Shown here piece by piece: positions 53,329 through 61,220 of a stretch of DNA of 64,000 nucleotides (position 1 is the stretch's first letter; the number at the start of each line of letters is the position of its first letter). The notes under the pieces are model-generated. The model did no database searches. It saw only the letters and a list, made by a program, of their open reading frames with translations, and was not told the DNA's origin. The stretch is from the NCBI RefSeq assembly GCF_023822005.2, contig NZ_CP098806.1, forward strand, positions 2,356,001 through 2,420,000. Reading direction: 5' to 3'. The stretch is from Dyadobacter fanqingshengii. GTDB taxonomy: Bacteria > Bacteroidota > Bacteroidia > Cytophagales > Spirosomataceae. The position numbers and the translations under genes were made by a program.

Positions 53329-54282
53329 ATGAAAGCGATAGCATTAAAAGAAACCGGAGGAATCGAAAATCTGATTTTGATCGAAACAAAAACTCCACAG
53401 GTTAAACCGAATGAAGTTCTGATCAAAGTAAAAGCAATCAGCATCAATCCTGTCGATGGCTTTGTCAGAGGAAATAAAGCCTATCATGAAAGAGTAATAA
53501 ATCCGCAACCTGGTGAGAATGTGATACTTGGTTGGGATGTTTCAGGAACAGTTGCCGAGATCGGAAATGATGTTTCTGATTTCAAAATCGGTGACGATGT
53601 TTTTGGGATGGTCAATTTTCCCGGTCACGGAAAAGCTTATGCCGAATATGTTGCGGCACCAGCCGATCAGTTAGCACTTAAACCTGAAAACATTACGTAC
53701 GAAGAAGCAGCTGCGGCGACATTGGCCGCGTTAACTGCCTGGCAGTCGTTAGTTACCTATGCCAAAATCAAAAAAGGCGATAAAATCCTGATCCACGCGG
53801 CAGCTGGCGGAGTCGGGCATTATGCAATCCAGATCGCTAAACATTTTGGGGCGCATGTCATCGGAACTGGCTCGGCGGCAAAAAAGGATTTTATCATCGG
53901 TCAGGGAGCGGACGAATTCATCGATTACACTGCTGAAAAATTTGAACAAAAGGTTCGGGATGCAGACATTGTGCTGGACTCAATTTTCGGAGACCACGTG
54001 GTACGCTCACTTGAATCGGTAAAACACGGCGGAAGGCTTATTTCGCTGCTCACCTTTTTCACAGACGAAGCTCTCCTCAAAAGGATCGCCGAAAAAGCAG
54101 TTTACGCGCATCGGCTGGGCGTGGTTTCCAGCGGCGAAGACATGAAACAGATTGCCGGGCTCCTTGCCAACGGAACATTACATTCGCACATTTCCGCTAG
54201 TTTTAGTTTCGAAGAAATCCCGCAGGCGCAGACGCTTGTTGATGCCGGCAGAACGGTTGGTAAGGTGGTGATTACATTATAA
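53329..54282 (+). CDS. Quinone oxidoreductase-like NADP-dependent enzyme
   Basis: The 317-residue medium-chain reductase has the N-terminal catalytic fold (SINPVDGFVRGNKAYH, ILGWDVSGTVAEIG) and an NADP-binding AAGGVGHYAIQIAKHFG motif near 163-179. Zinc-binding Cys/His residues of alcohol dehydrogenases are absent, as in zeta-crystallin-like quinone reductases. It reduces quinones or unsaturated carbonyls. The divergent AraC gene probably regulates it. The start is ATG 53329; a weak -7-like element (GAAATTTG) precedes it. Confidence 0.92.
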   Translation: MKAIALKETGGIENLILIETKTPQVKPNEVLIKVKAISINPVDGFVRGNKAYHERVINPQPGENVILGWDVSGTVAEIGNDVSDFKIGDDVFGMVNFPGHGKAYAEYVAAPADQLALKPENITYEEAAAATLAALTAWQSLVTYAKIKKGDKILIHAAAGGVGHYAIQIAKHFGAHVIGTGSAAKKDFIIGQGADEFIDYTAEKFEQKVRDADIVLDSIFGDHVVRSLESVKHGGRLISLLTFFTDEALLKRIAEKAVYAHRLGVVSSGEDMKQIAGLLANGTLHSHISASFSFEEIPQAQTLVDAGRTVGKVVITL

Positions 54283-54300
54283 TTGCCAAGTGTTCTTTAA

Positions 54301-54507
54301 TCAGGAGATTTGAGGAAGGGAAGAGCAATTCAAGTCCTCCGCCAGATCCTTCTGCGTCATTTTACGCTCGCGCAATGCACTCAACACAATGACGCCGATG
54401 GCAAACGAAAGCCTCAGGCACGCATGATTTTCTTGCCTGGCTTTCGCCTCAGGCAGCCAAGTCATATCCTGCTTGGCATTTTTCAGTTTTTCTCTAAACT
54501 TTTCCAT
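54301..54507 (-). pseudogene. Truncated XRE-family antitoxin remnant
   Basis: The 68-codon frame begins MEKFREKLKNAKQDMTW and includes LRERKMTQKDLAEDLNC, the start of an XRE helix-turn-helix. It then ends abruptly with SSLPQIS, losing the recognition helix and C-terminal part. Intact relatives (from memory) continue with a PQYISK-type recognition helix at this point, so a small indel or deletion is likely. A short relic frame lies just upstream on the same strand. I read it as a decayed antitoxin. Confidence 0.7.
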
Positions 54508-54518
54508 CGCTTTAATAA

Positions 54519-54584
54519 TTAATCCTGCTTATGCTCGTGAAAAAACTGATCGAGAAACTCCGCATCGTTCCAGAGCTCAAACAT
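54519..54584 (-). pseudogene. Short relic frame upstream of the broken antitoxin
   Basis: A 21-codon frame (starts MFELWNDAEF, ends HEHKQD) sits 11 bp before the truncated antitoxin on the same strand, directly behind a terminator. It may be the surviving C-terminus of a toxin gene, given the toxin-antitoxin order; I cannot name the family. Confidence 0.35.
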
Positions 54585-54606
54585 CACAATTTTCACAAAC
54601 AAAAAA

Positions 54607-54637
54607 ACGGACACCTTGCCGGGTGTCCGTTTTTTAT
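54607..54637 (-). terminator. Terminator between the aminotransferase gene and the relic locus
   Basis: A 9-bp stem (ACGGACACC with GGTGTCCGT, 6-nt loop) is flanked by A-rich and T-rich tracts, so it can work for minus-strand transcripts of the PLP gene and for plus-strand read-through. Confidence 0.85.
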
Positions 54638-54657
54638 CAAATACAAACCATCAAATG

Positions 54658-55848
54658 CTAGCTCATTTCCTGCAATGCGCTGACGAAGAGCTTCATTTCA
54701 TCTTTTGTTCCTATGCTGACGCGACACCAGGGCTTCTCCCGGATGTCCATTGCTTTGATTACAATGCCCTTGTCGACCATCTTTTTGAGGAATTCTTTGC
54801 CGGGCATATTGATGGGAAAAATTACAAAATTGGTGAAGGAGGGCACATACTGATAACCCATCGTTTTCAGGTTTTCGTATAAATAGTTCTTCGCCTCCGT
54901 GTTCAATTTTCTGGTATTATTTTGAAATTCGACGTCATCCATGGCCGCAGAAGCTGCATATACAGATGTACACGCAATGCCGGAACCGCCGCCTTTGGCT
55001 GTTTTCTTAATCATATCCAATGTAGCAGGCATTGCCGTAATGTAGCCAACGCGCAGCCCGGCCATTCCCATGATCTTCGAAAAAGTTCTGGCGATAATGA
55101 CGTTTTTATTTTCCTTTAAAAGTGAAACCATACTTTTGTTATCAGCGCCTTCGACGAGCTCAATGTAAGCTTCATCAATAAATATGGGCACTTTTTCAGA
55201 GACGCGACTGCAAAAATCAGTCAGGGCTTTGGTAGAAGTAACCGCGCCAACAGGGTTGTTCGGATTACAGATGTAGACGAGTTTTGTGTCCTTATCAATG
55301 GCCTTTTCCATCGCGTCCAGATCATGCGACCAGTCGGCTTTACAAGGCACCGGTTTCCAGGTTGCGCCAATAGACTCGGCGACGCGGATCAGCGACATGT
55401 AAGTTGGGTCTGCTGAAACCAGGTTACCGCCGTCTTTGAAAACCGCAAGCGCAGTTTTTTCGAGCAAATCGCCTGATCCATTGCCCATCATAATGTAATC
55501 GCCACTCACACCTTCTTTCGCGGCGATCTTATCGGTAAGTGCTTTCAGTTCGGTGCGGGCGTAACGGTTTCCCTTTTCAATGGATTCGGCAATTGCCTTT
55601 CTTGCCATGGGTGGCGGGCCATAAGGATTTTCATTGGAGCCGATCCTGGCAACCATTTTAGCAAGATCAGGCTCCTGGTCCAAAAAATGCCCCCTTACCA
55701 TAGGACTGTAGAAGATCCGGTTCAACTTGTCTAGCCTCATCGGCGTGCTTGCAAAAGCGCCCTCCGTTAAAAATGGCGCGACTGCCAGCGCACCCATTGA
55801 CGCAAAACCGGATTTAAGCAAACTGCGACGGTTGATTTTCTGTACCAT
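54658..55848 (-). CDS. Tat-leader PLP-dependent aminotransferase (HisC-like)
   Basis: The 396-residue fold-type I aminotransferase resembles histidinol-phosphate aminotransferase: GSNENPYGPP, NPNNPVGAV, IFIDEAYIELV and the PLP Lys 258 in ARTFSKIMGMAGLRVGY. It carries a twin-arginine-type leader (INRRSLLKSG, hydrophobic stretch about 14-30). Cytoplasmic HisC lacks such a leader, so this one may be exported with cofactor already bound. It is not in a histidine operon. The substrate is unknown; the leader deserves testing. Confidence 0.88.
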   Translation of the reverse strand: MVQKINRRSLLKSGFASMGALAVAPFLTEGAFASTPMRLDKLNRIFYSPMVRGHFLDQEPDLAKMVARIGSNENPYGPPPMARKAIAESIEKGNRYARTELKALTDKIAAKEGVSGDYIMMGNGSGDLLEKTALAVFKDGGNLVSADPTYMSLIRVAESIGATWKPVPCKADWSHDLDAMEKAIDKDTKLVYICNPNNPVGAVTSTKALTDFCSRVSEKVPIFIDEAYIELVEGADNKSMVSLLKENKNVIIARTFSKIMGMAGLRVGYITAMPATLDMIKKTAKGGGSGIACTSVYAASAAMDDVEFQNNTRKLNTEAKNYLYENLKTMGYQYVPSFTNFVIFPINMPGKEFLKKMVDKGIVIKAMDIREKPWCRVSIGTKDEMKLFVSALQEMS

Positions 55849-56213
55849 TGGAAATGTGTTAGTGGTTGAAATGTGACATTCGGTTACAGGATTTAATACA
55901 ACTATGAAAGAAAATCATTGTTGTTGCTTGGAGGCAGTGCGGCTACCGGGAATTTTGCTTGCGGCGAGGAATACAAATAATCTTTCGATTTTATGCAACA
56001 TTTAAATATAATCAATTGCTTTATTGCAGAAAAGCAATAAATAAAACAAATGCGGGTCCTGAGAAATATTAATGCTTAAATATTCTTTTTTATAAAATAA
56101 GTACAACAACATCAATGAGTTAGCAGCCTTTTTTGAAGTCAGGGAATGAAAAAGGGTAGTTGTGTTGTTGTTAATGCATTGCCGGAATTCAAGACAAATT
56201 TTATTGGAGCTTT
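55849..56213. other. AT-rich intergenic region between the PLP and bacilliredoxin genes
   Basis: About 365 bases between divergent genes, AT-rich with no conserved open frame. I saw no clear TAnnTTTG box and no inverted repeat that I would defend. Confidence 0.5.
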
Positions 56214-56546
56214 ATGAATTGGATTACAATCAATAGCACGGAAGAGGTCGAACAGATTTATAAGTCATCGGAGTATGCTATTATTTACAAACATAGCCCG
56301 CGGTGCATGACCAGCCTGATGGCTTATCGTCAGTTAAAATCGGATGTTAATACGGTCCCGCATGTGGATGTGCCGCTTTACATCGTGGATGTGGTTAATA
56401 ACCGTACCGAATCCATGTCGATTGCAAACAGCTTTAAGGTGCAGCACGAGTCGCCTCAATTATTGGTTGTTAAAAATGGCGAATGCGTGTTTGATGCTTC
56501 GCACGAAGACATTTCATTGCACGATACACTTTCCTATTTTCAATAA
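56214..56546 (+). CDS. YtxJ-type monothiol bacilliredoxin
   Basis: The 110-residue thioredoxin-fold protein has a single Cys 31 in YKHSPRCMTSLMAYRQL, followed by VPLYIVDVVNNR and VQHESPQLLVVKNGE with a cis-Pro. This is the YtxJ/BrxC pattern: it debacillithiolates proteins in the cytoplasm. Its presence implies the organism makes bacillithiol. The single Cys fits a monothiol mechanism. It is alone on its strand and lies between two PLP enzymes of the opposite strand. Confidence 0.9.
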   Translation: MNWITINSTEEVEQIYKSSEYAIIYKHSPRCMTSLMAYRQLKSDVNTVPHVDVPLYIVDVVNNRTESMSIANSFKVQHESPQLLVVKNGECVFDASHEDISLHDTLSYFQ

Positions 56547-56563
56547 ACGGATATTATTCGGAT

Positions 56564-56611
56564 AAAAAAGAGACCGTTTAGCAGGTTACCCTCGCCGAAC
56601 GGTCTCTTTTT
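56564..56611. terminator. Bidirectional terminator after the bacilliredoxin
   Basis: A 14-bp stem of the form AAAAAGAGACCGTT with AACGGTCTCTTTTT has A-tract and T-tract flanks, so it can terminate both convergent genes. Confidence 0.92.
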
Positions 56612-56631
56612 ATGTTAATGCCGGCAATCTG

Positions 56632-58242
56632 CTAGGTGGCCAGCGGAGGACCCGACGGGATCATGATCTTCTCCCGCTTCATTTTGAATTTCAGCTTTTT
56701 GGCAGTGAATTTTGCCGTCATATATTCCCCCATATAAATCGAGCCGGTCATCACATCATCTTTCACTGTCCCAGAGAACATGAATGTGATCGCATCCCCG
56801 GGCTGGCGGTCGGTGCTGCGCATTTTGAACTCATTACCCTCAACGGTTCCCTGTAACTCACGTACACTGAACTCCCCTTTGTGAGAACCTTCGAGCCAGT
56901 TTCCGTCCTGCTCGATAATGAGCGTTTGCTTGCTGGTAGACGAGAAAAATTCAACATTCGCGTCCCAATGTCCTTTGAGAGAAACTGATGCGGCGGCCAT
57001 TTCTGCCTTTTGCGGAGCTCTTTTTTGAGATAAAACTTCAAATAAGCGATCCGAAACCACCTTATCATCTCCCGGCTGCATTTGCCCTGTTGTGATGGAA
57101 ATAAATGTGGCCCCGTCGCGGCTGCCGCCACCCAATGCGATCCGCGGTTTAGTTCGTCCGAAAAGCTCAGCGATTTCTTCACCCGTAATGTTCAGTTTAG
57201 CCGGGTCCCAGGAAACCCGTAATTGCGGGGTCCGGTTTGAAAGCTGTTTCGGTTCAACAACCGTTGTCTTAACGGATTCGATTGTGGAAACCTTTTTAGA
57301 AATGTTGTCCAGCCACGAAAGCCATCTTTTCCATTCGCCCGCATGGTCCCGTTTTATCCAGGCTTCCACCGCGGCAACCATCCCCATCGTCTCTTCCCTG
57401 CCCACCTTATTGTCGCGTCCGGGTCCGTGATGCGGGGCGCTTGCCTGCCAGGCCGACATTAACAGATCTTTTCTACCCAAAACCAAACCAGCACATTGCG
57501 GTCCGCACAATGCTTTTCCACCGCTGTAAATCACAACATCCGCACCCAGTTTCAAATGAACGTTGGGAATAGTAAGGTCTTCGGCGGCTGCATCCACCAT
57601 TACGGGAATGTTTTTTGGCTTCGCTAATTTCGATATTGCTTCCAGGGACATTGGCCCGCTCATGGACTCGTCGCCAGCCATCAGATAAATCATCGCCGTG
57701 CGCGAGCTGATGGCATTGGATAGTTCTTCAATGGAATCGACCGTAATCAATGTTACGCCAACATTGCGCAGCGCATGGTCATACACGTTACGCGAATATC
57801 TTGGAATGATGACCTCTGTTTTATCAAAGCCGGCCAGGTTCGGAACGCGGATCAGCTTCTCAGGATTTCCGCCCGTTACACATGCAACGGTCACATGTTT
57901 CATGCCTGCTGCACAACCAGCCGAAACCAGCCCCCATTCCGCTCCGGTAAGCTCGGCCAGCCGTTTTCCGGCACCAAATGCAAGCTCATCGTACTGCACA
58001 AAAACCTGCGCTGCGGCATCCATGGCAGCGCGCACTTCCGGCCTCTCGATAGAACCGCCAATGATGGTAAATGTTCCCCGGCAGTTGATGATCGGTTCCA
58101 CGCCAATGGCCTGGTAAATCTCTTTGCTCGCAGCTATTTCAGTGCTTCGCGAAACAGTTTCGGCTGCCTTTTTTTGCGGAAGCATGATACTTCCAGCGAG
58201 CGGAAGCATGGATAAATCTTTGATTGCATCTCTACGTTTCAT
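56632..58242 (-). CDS. Tat-leader SelA-like PLP enzyme with a C-terminal beta domain
   Basis: The 536-residue protein has a Tat-type leader (MKRRDAIKDLSMLP). The core (about 40-410) resembles SelA/DgaE-type PLP enzymes: GVEPIINCRGTFTIIGGS, VDAAAEDL and Lys 243 in YSGGKALCGPQCAG. Relatives include D-glucosaminate-6-phosphate ammonia-lyase, and not all make selenocysteinyl-tRNA. About 100 extra residues (420-517, QTLIIEQDGNWLEGS, ITFMFSGTVKDDVMTGSI) form a predicted beta-barrel-like domain. Family members usually end near 400 residues, so this is a fusion. The substrate is unknown. Confidence 0.86.
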   Translation of the reverse strand: MKRRDAIKDLSMLPLAGSIMLPQKKAAETVSRSTEIAASKEIYQAIGVEPIINCRGTFTIIGGSIERPEVRAAMDAAAQVFVQYDELAFGAGKRLAELTGAEWGLVSAGCAAGMKHVTVACVTGGNPEKLIRVPNLAGFDKTEVIIPRYSRNVYDHALRNVGVTLITVDSIEELSNAISSRTAMIYLMAGDESMSGPMSLEAISKLAKPKNIPVMVDAAAEDLTIPNVHLKLGADVVIYSGGKALCGPQCAGLVLGRKDLLMSAWQASAPHHGPGRDNKVGREETMGMVAAVEAWIKRDHAGEWKRWLSWLDNISKKVSTIESVKTTVVEPKQLSNRTPQLRVSWDPAKLNITGEEIAELFGRTKPRIALGGGSRDGATFISITTGQMQPGDDKVVSDRLFEVLSQKRAPQKAEMAAASVSLKGHWDANVEFFSSTSKQTLIIEQDGNWLEGSHKGEFSVRELQGTVEGNEFKMRSTDRQPGDAITFMFSGTVKDDVMTGSIYMGEYMTAKFTAKKLKFKMKREKIMIPSGPPLAT

Positions 58243-58581
58243 TACTTTTTTAAAGCGGTTAAGGAATGTTAAATGGATTTAGCGGACAAAAGCGCGGTAA
58301 AGTATAAGATTTCGCATAATTGAACGACGGCAAGTCATTATATGGCATTCATGCAGAATAACGGAGCGAGTTTAATACTAAAAGGAATCTTAACCAAATC
58401 CCGACCCCCCATTAACGGGTAGGTCCCCGTGCATAAATTTTTGGTTTAAACCATCACACCTTATTTGGAACTCCAATAAACACATCATTTTTCTTTGGTG
58501 ATATCGTCGAACGTCGCATTATTTCGCGATCTTTACAATGACTTCCTAACCTTCCATAAGACCTAAAATATAGAGACTGTT
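58243..58581. promoter_or_regulatory. Intergenic region with two inverted repeats
   Basis: Between the SelA-like gene and the histidine kinase, TGGTTTAAACCA (58442-58453) is a perfect 12-bp palindrome. TTGGAACTCCAA (58465-58476) is a 5-bp inverted repeat with a 2-nt spacer; the two centres are 23 bp apart. They may bind a regulator. No -7 box was found nearby. Confidence 0.4.
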
Positions 58582-59973
58582 TTGCGTTTCAAATCCACGC
58601 TTTACAATTTTTGGATCAAATTATCCGGGCCACCCTCCGAATTTCCCCTAAATGCCCGGATATTTCATTCGGTATGCCTGATCTCGTTCGCTGCGCTGAC
58701 TTATAATGTGCCATTCAACTACTTCATAGGATTACCAAAAATAGCTTTAATCAGCCTGGTCGTTCTGCTTGTAACTGCATCCTTATATTATACATCCCGC
58801 TTCCGAAACCAGTTTAGTATTTCCATACTAATCGCCAACATTGTTGGACTGATATTATTCATAATCAATTACTTCCTTAATTCCGGGCTGCGTGGTCCTA
58901 CCGACCTCTTTTTCCTGCTCTTCCTGTTGCTGAGCATTGGAATTAGCCCTGCAAAGCAGTACAAAATTTGGATCCCGGTCAATATCCTGGTGGTGGTGAC
59001 CCTGAATACCATCCAGTATTTCTATCCCGAGACAGTTCCTTATACATACATCGACAGATATAGCGCGTTTATCGACCATACGTCTGCGTACGTCGTGGTG
59101 TCGATCCTGGCATATATTTGCACCGATTATATCCGCCGGAGTTATGAAAGTGAAAAGACGTCGGCACTGGAAAAATCGCGGTTTATTGCCGAGAAAAACC
59201 AGCAGATCATTAAACAAAATGTTGAGCTGGAACGCATCAATGGTGAAAAGAACAAGCTGATGTCCATCGTCGCGCATGATGTGCGGGCGCCGTTGGCGAG
59301 TATCCAGAATTTCCTTGAATTATTGACTGAGTATGACCTGGACGAAGCAGAAAGACAAGACATCAAGAGGGAACTGCTTAATGCTACCAATGATACAATG
59401 GCATTGTTATCCAAGTTATTAAACTGGTCGAAATCTCAGCTGAACGGCGTCTCGGCACATCAGGAACGGCTGAACCTGGATGAACTGCTGAACACGACAC
59501 TCGCTCTTGAAAAAAGCAGCGCTACGCGAAAAAACATCAAGCTTGATTACGACACAGACCCAGCAATCGAGATTTTTGCAGACCGGGATATGATGCAGGT
59601 CGTGTTCCGAAATCTGATTGGTAATGCGATCAAATTCACGCCCGAAGGCGGCCAGGTGAGCATAGGATCTCAATTATCCGGTAATGAATGCATTATCACG
59701 GTCAGGGACAATGGGATCGGGATTTCAGCAGAGCGACAGGCCGTCATTTTTTCGCTGAATGTGCAGTCTACTTATGGTACGAAAAATGAAAAAGGCGTTG
59801 GCCTGGGCTTGTTATTAACCCAGGAATTTGTGGTCGCGCAGGATGGGAAGATCTGGTTTGAATCGGTTCCTCCGGATGGAACGACCTTTTTTATCGCTAT
59901 ACCACGAGCTCCCAAATCTTCCCTGGTTGGTGAGCCGGATCAATTGCAATTGGGCACTTCCGACAAGTTGTAA
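58582..59973 (+). CDS. Multi-pass membrane sensor histidine kinase
   Basis: The 463-residue kinase has about six transmembrane helices (30-190), a short coiled coil, HisKA with His 232 in SIVAHDVRAPLASIQNFLE, and an ATPase domain with NAIKFTPEGG, DNGIGIS and GVGLGLLLTQEF. The membrane block has the MASE-like look of a small-molecule or redox sensor. The start is TTG and no nearby in-frame ATG precedes the first helix. No regulator gene is adjacent; the NarL-type regulator at 62.7 kb is a candidate. Its 3' end overlaps the next gene by 34 bp. Confidence 0.92.
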   Translation: MRFKSTLYNFWIKLSGPPSEFPLNARIFHSVCLISFAALTYNVPFNYFIGLPKIALISLVVLLVTASLYYTSRFRNQFSISILIANIVGLILFIINYFLNSGLRGPTDLFFLLFLLLSIGISPAKQYKIWIPVNILVVVTLNTIQYFYPETVPYTYIDRYSAFIDHTSAYVVVSILAYICTDYIRRSYESEKTSALEKSRFIAEKNQQIIKQNVELERINGEKNKLMSIVAHDVRAPLASIQNFLELLTEYDLDEAERQDIKRELLNATNDTMALLSKLLNWSKSQLNGVSAHQERLNLDELLNTTLALEKSSATRKNIKLDYDTDPAIEIFADRDMMQVVFRNLIGNAIKFTPEGGQVSIGSQLSGNECIITVRDNGIGISAERQAVIFSLNVQSTYGTKNEKGVGLGLLLTQEFVVAQDGKIWFESVPPDGTTFFIAIPRAPKSSLVGEPDQLQLGTSDKL

Positions 59974-60305
59974 AAAATCTGCAAGCCACGCTCCCGGCCA
60001 ATGCGCACGTCTTCGTCTGCTCCTTTCGAAGCACCTTCCAAACGCAGGATTGCGTCGCATTTGTGTAGCAAACGCTCAGCAACCGGATAGAGGATTTCTT
60101 CATATGGAGCATCACCGGGCACTTTTGAGCCAGCCAAATGTAGCAGTGGCAATGCCACCCACTCTCCGATGACCGGCAAATGGCCCGCCCGGAACAAGTC
60201 CAGCGTAACTGATTCCAACCTGGACAGATTCTGCTGCATCAGCGCGGGGTCATCATTCGTTCCTGAACGATAAGGGCCGGCGACAAGTATCATTAAACCT
60301 TTCAT
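59940..60305 (-). CDS. DUF4406 / nucleoside 2-deoxyribosyltransferase-like protein
   Basis: The 121-residue protein starts MILVAGPYRSGTNDDP and includes FRAGHLPVIGEWVALPLL, CDAILRLEGASKGADEDVRIGRERG. This is the DUF4406/N-deoxyribosyltransferase-like pattern, with VAGPY as the substrate-binding loop and SKGADEDV near the catalytic acid site. It may cleave or transfer nucleosides. Its start faces the DeoR regulator gene, whose paired operators lie between them. It overlaps the 3' end of the convergent kinase gene by 34 bp. Confidence 0.82.
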   Translation of the reverse strand: MKGLMILVAGPYRSGTNDDPALMQQNLSRLESVTLDLFRAGHLPVIGEWVALPLLHLAGSKVPGDAPYEEILYPVAERLLHKCDAILRLEGASKGADEDVRIGRERGLQIFYNLSEVPNCN

Positions 60306-60403
60306 GATTATTGGTTTGAATTAATATGGATTTACAAACTGCTGCGTTTTAATGATTAATTTTGACTTACAAGCATAACAAAGCCAAAACAAACATTATC
60401 GTT

Positions 60404-60433
60404 TTTGATCAAATTTGATTATTTTTGATCAAA
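60404..60433. promoter_or_regulatory. Paired palindromic operators of the DeoR regulator
   Basis: TTTGATCAAA occurs twice, at 60404-60413 and 60424-60433; each is a perfect 10-bp palindrome and the centres are 20 bp apart, two helical turns. They lie between divergent genes, 17 bp before the DeoR start, and probably control both. Confidence 0.7.
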
Positions 60434-60449
60434 TATATAGATCTTTGAA

Positions 60450-61211
60450 ATGAATTTCCAAGAAAGAAAGAAGAAAATCCTGGCAGCGGTTGAGGAATCC
60501 GGCAGCCTGTCGGTGTTTGAATTGTCTGAAAAACTAGCCATGTCGCCTGCCACCATCCGCCGTGACTTGCACGACATTGCAGATGAAGGATTGCTCCTGC
60601 GCACGCACGGGGGCGCTATGAAGATTGAAAATCCGGTTTTGACCAGCTTCGTAGCAAAAGCCGGCGCCAATGAAGAAAATAAAGAAAAAATAGCGCAGCT
60701 CGCCGCTGAATATGTGGCAGATGGCGACATCATCTTTCTCGATTGTGGCAGCACCGTTTTTAAAATGTGCCGGTATCTGAAAAAGCGCAATGGCATCAAG
60801 GTAATCACCAATTCCCTGCCCATTATGGCCGAATTGATCGATGTCCCTTCCATAAGCCTGAACTTGATTGGCGGCGAAATTGACAAACAACGAAAAGCCA
60901 TTCACGGCCACAAAGCCATTGAACACATAAATGGTTACCATGCCCACAAGGCATTTATCGGGATAGATGGAATTTCGGCGCAAAATGGCCTTACCGCGCA
61001 CAGCGAGCATGAATCTTCGATCACATCAGCATTCATCAGAAACGCTTCGCAGGTTTTTGTGCTCTGCGATTCCTCCAAGATTGGAAAGGACAGTCACATT
61101 AAATTTGGCAGCTTGTCCCAGGTTAACAGCCTGTTCACAGACCAGGACCTGGATCCTTCCCGGAAGAAAGGGCTTGCTGAAAAGGGACTGGATGTAGTTA
61201 TCGCCAAATAA
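60450..61211 (+). CDS. DeoR/GlpR-family transcriptional regulator
   Basis: The 253-residue repressor has an N-terminal helix-turn-helix (LSVFELSEKLAMSPATIRRDLHDI, followed by LLLRTHGGAM) and a sugar-phosphate-binding DeoRC domain. The latter includes FLDCGSTVFKMCRYL, VITNSLPIM and FIGIDGISAQNGLTAHSEHE. Such regulators bind phosphorylated sugars to leave DNA. The paired palindromes just upstream suggest autoregulation and control of the divergent DUF4406-like gene. A sugar role would fit a nucleoside or ribose phosphate ligand. Confidence 0.93.
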   Translation: MNFQERKKKILAAVEESGSLSVFELSEKLAMSPATIRRDLHDIADEGLLLRTHGGAMKIENPVLTSFVAKAGANEENKEKIAQLAAEYVADGDIIFLDCGSTVFKMCRYLKKRNGIKVITNSLPIMAELIDVPSISLNLIGGEIDKQRKAIHGHKAIEHINGYHAHKAFIGIDGISAQNGLTAHSEHESSITSAFIRNASQVFVLCDSSKIGKDSHIKFGSLSQVNSLFTDQDLDPSRKKGLAEKGLDVVIAK

Positions 61212-61220
61212 CTGGGGTTT

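Noticed and set aside
52809..53405. 198-codon plus-strand frame across the AraC gene
   Set aside because: Antisense to a gene with intact AraC motifs and running into the next gene's start; composition is shadow-like.
54658..55848. Histidine-biosynthesis HisC
   Set aside because: The export-type leader and absence of other his genes do not fit; only the fold resemblance is supported.
56632..58242. True selenocysteine synthase (SelA)
   Set aside because: It has a Tat leader and an extra domain, and no selB or selC gene is visible; related SelA-like proteins have other substrates.
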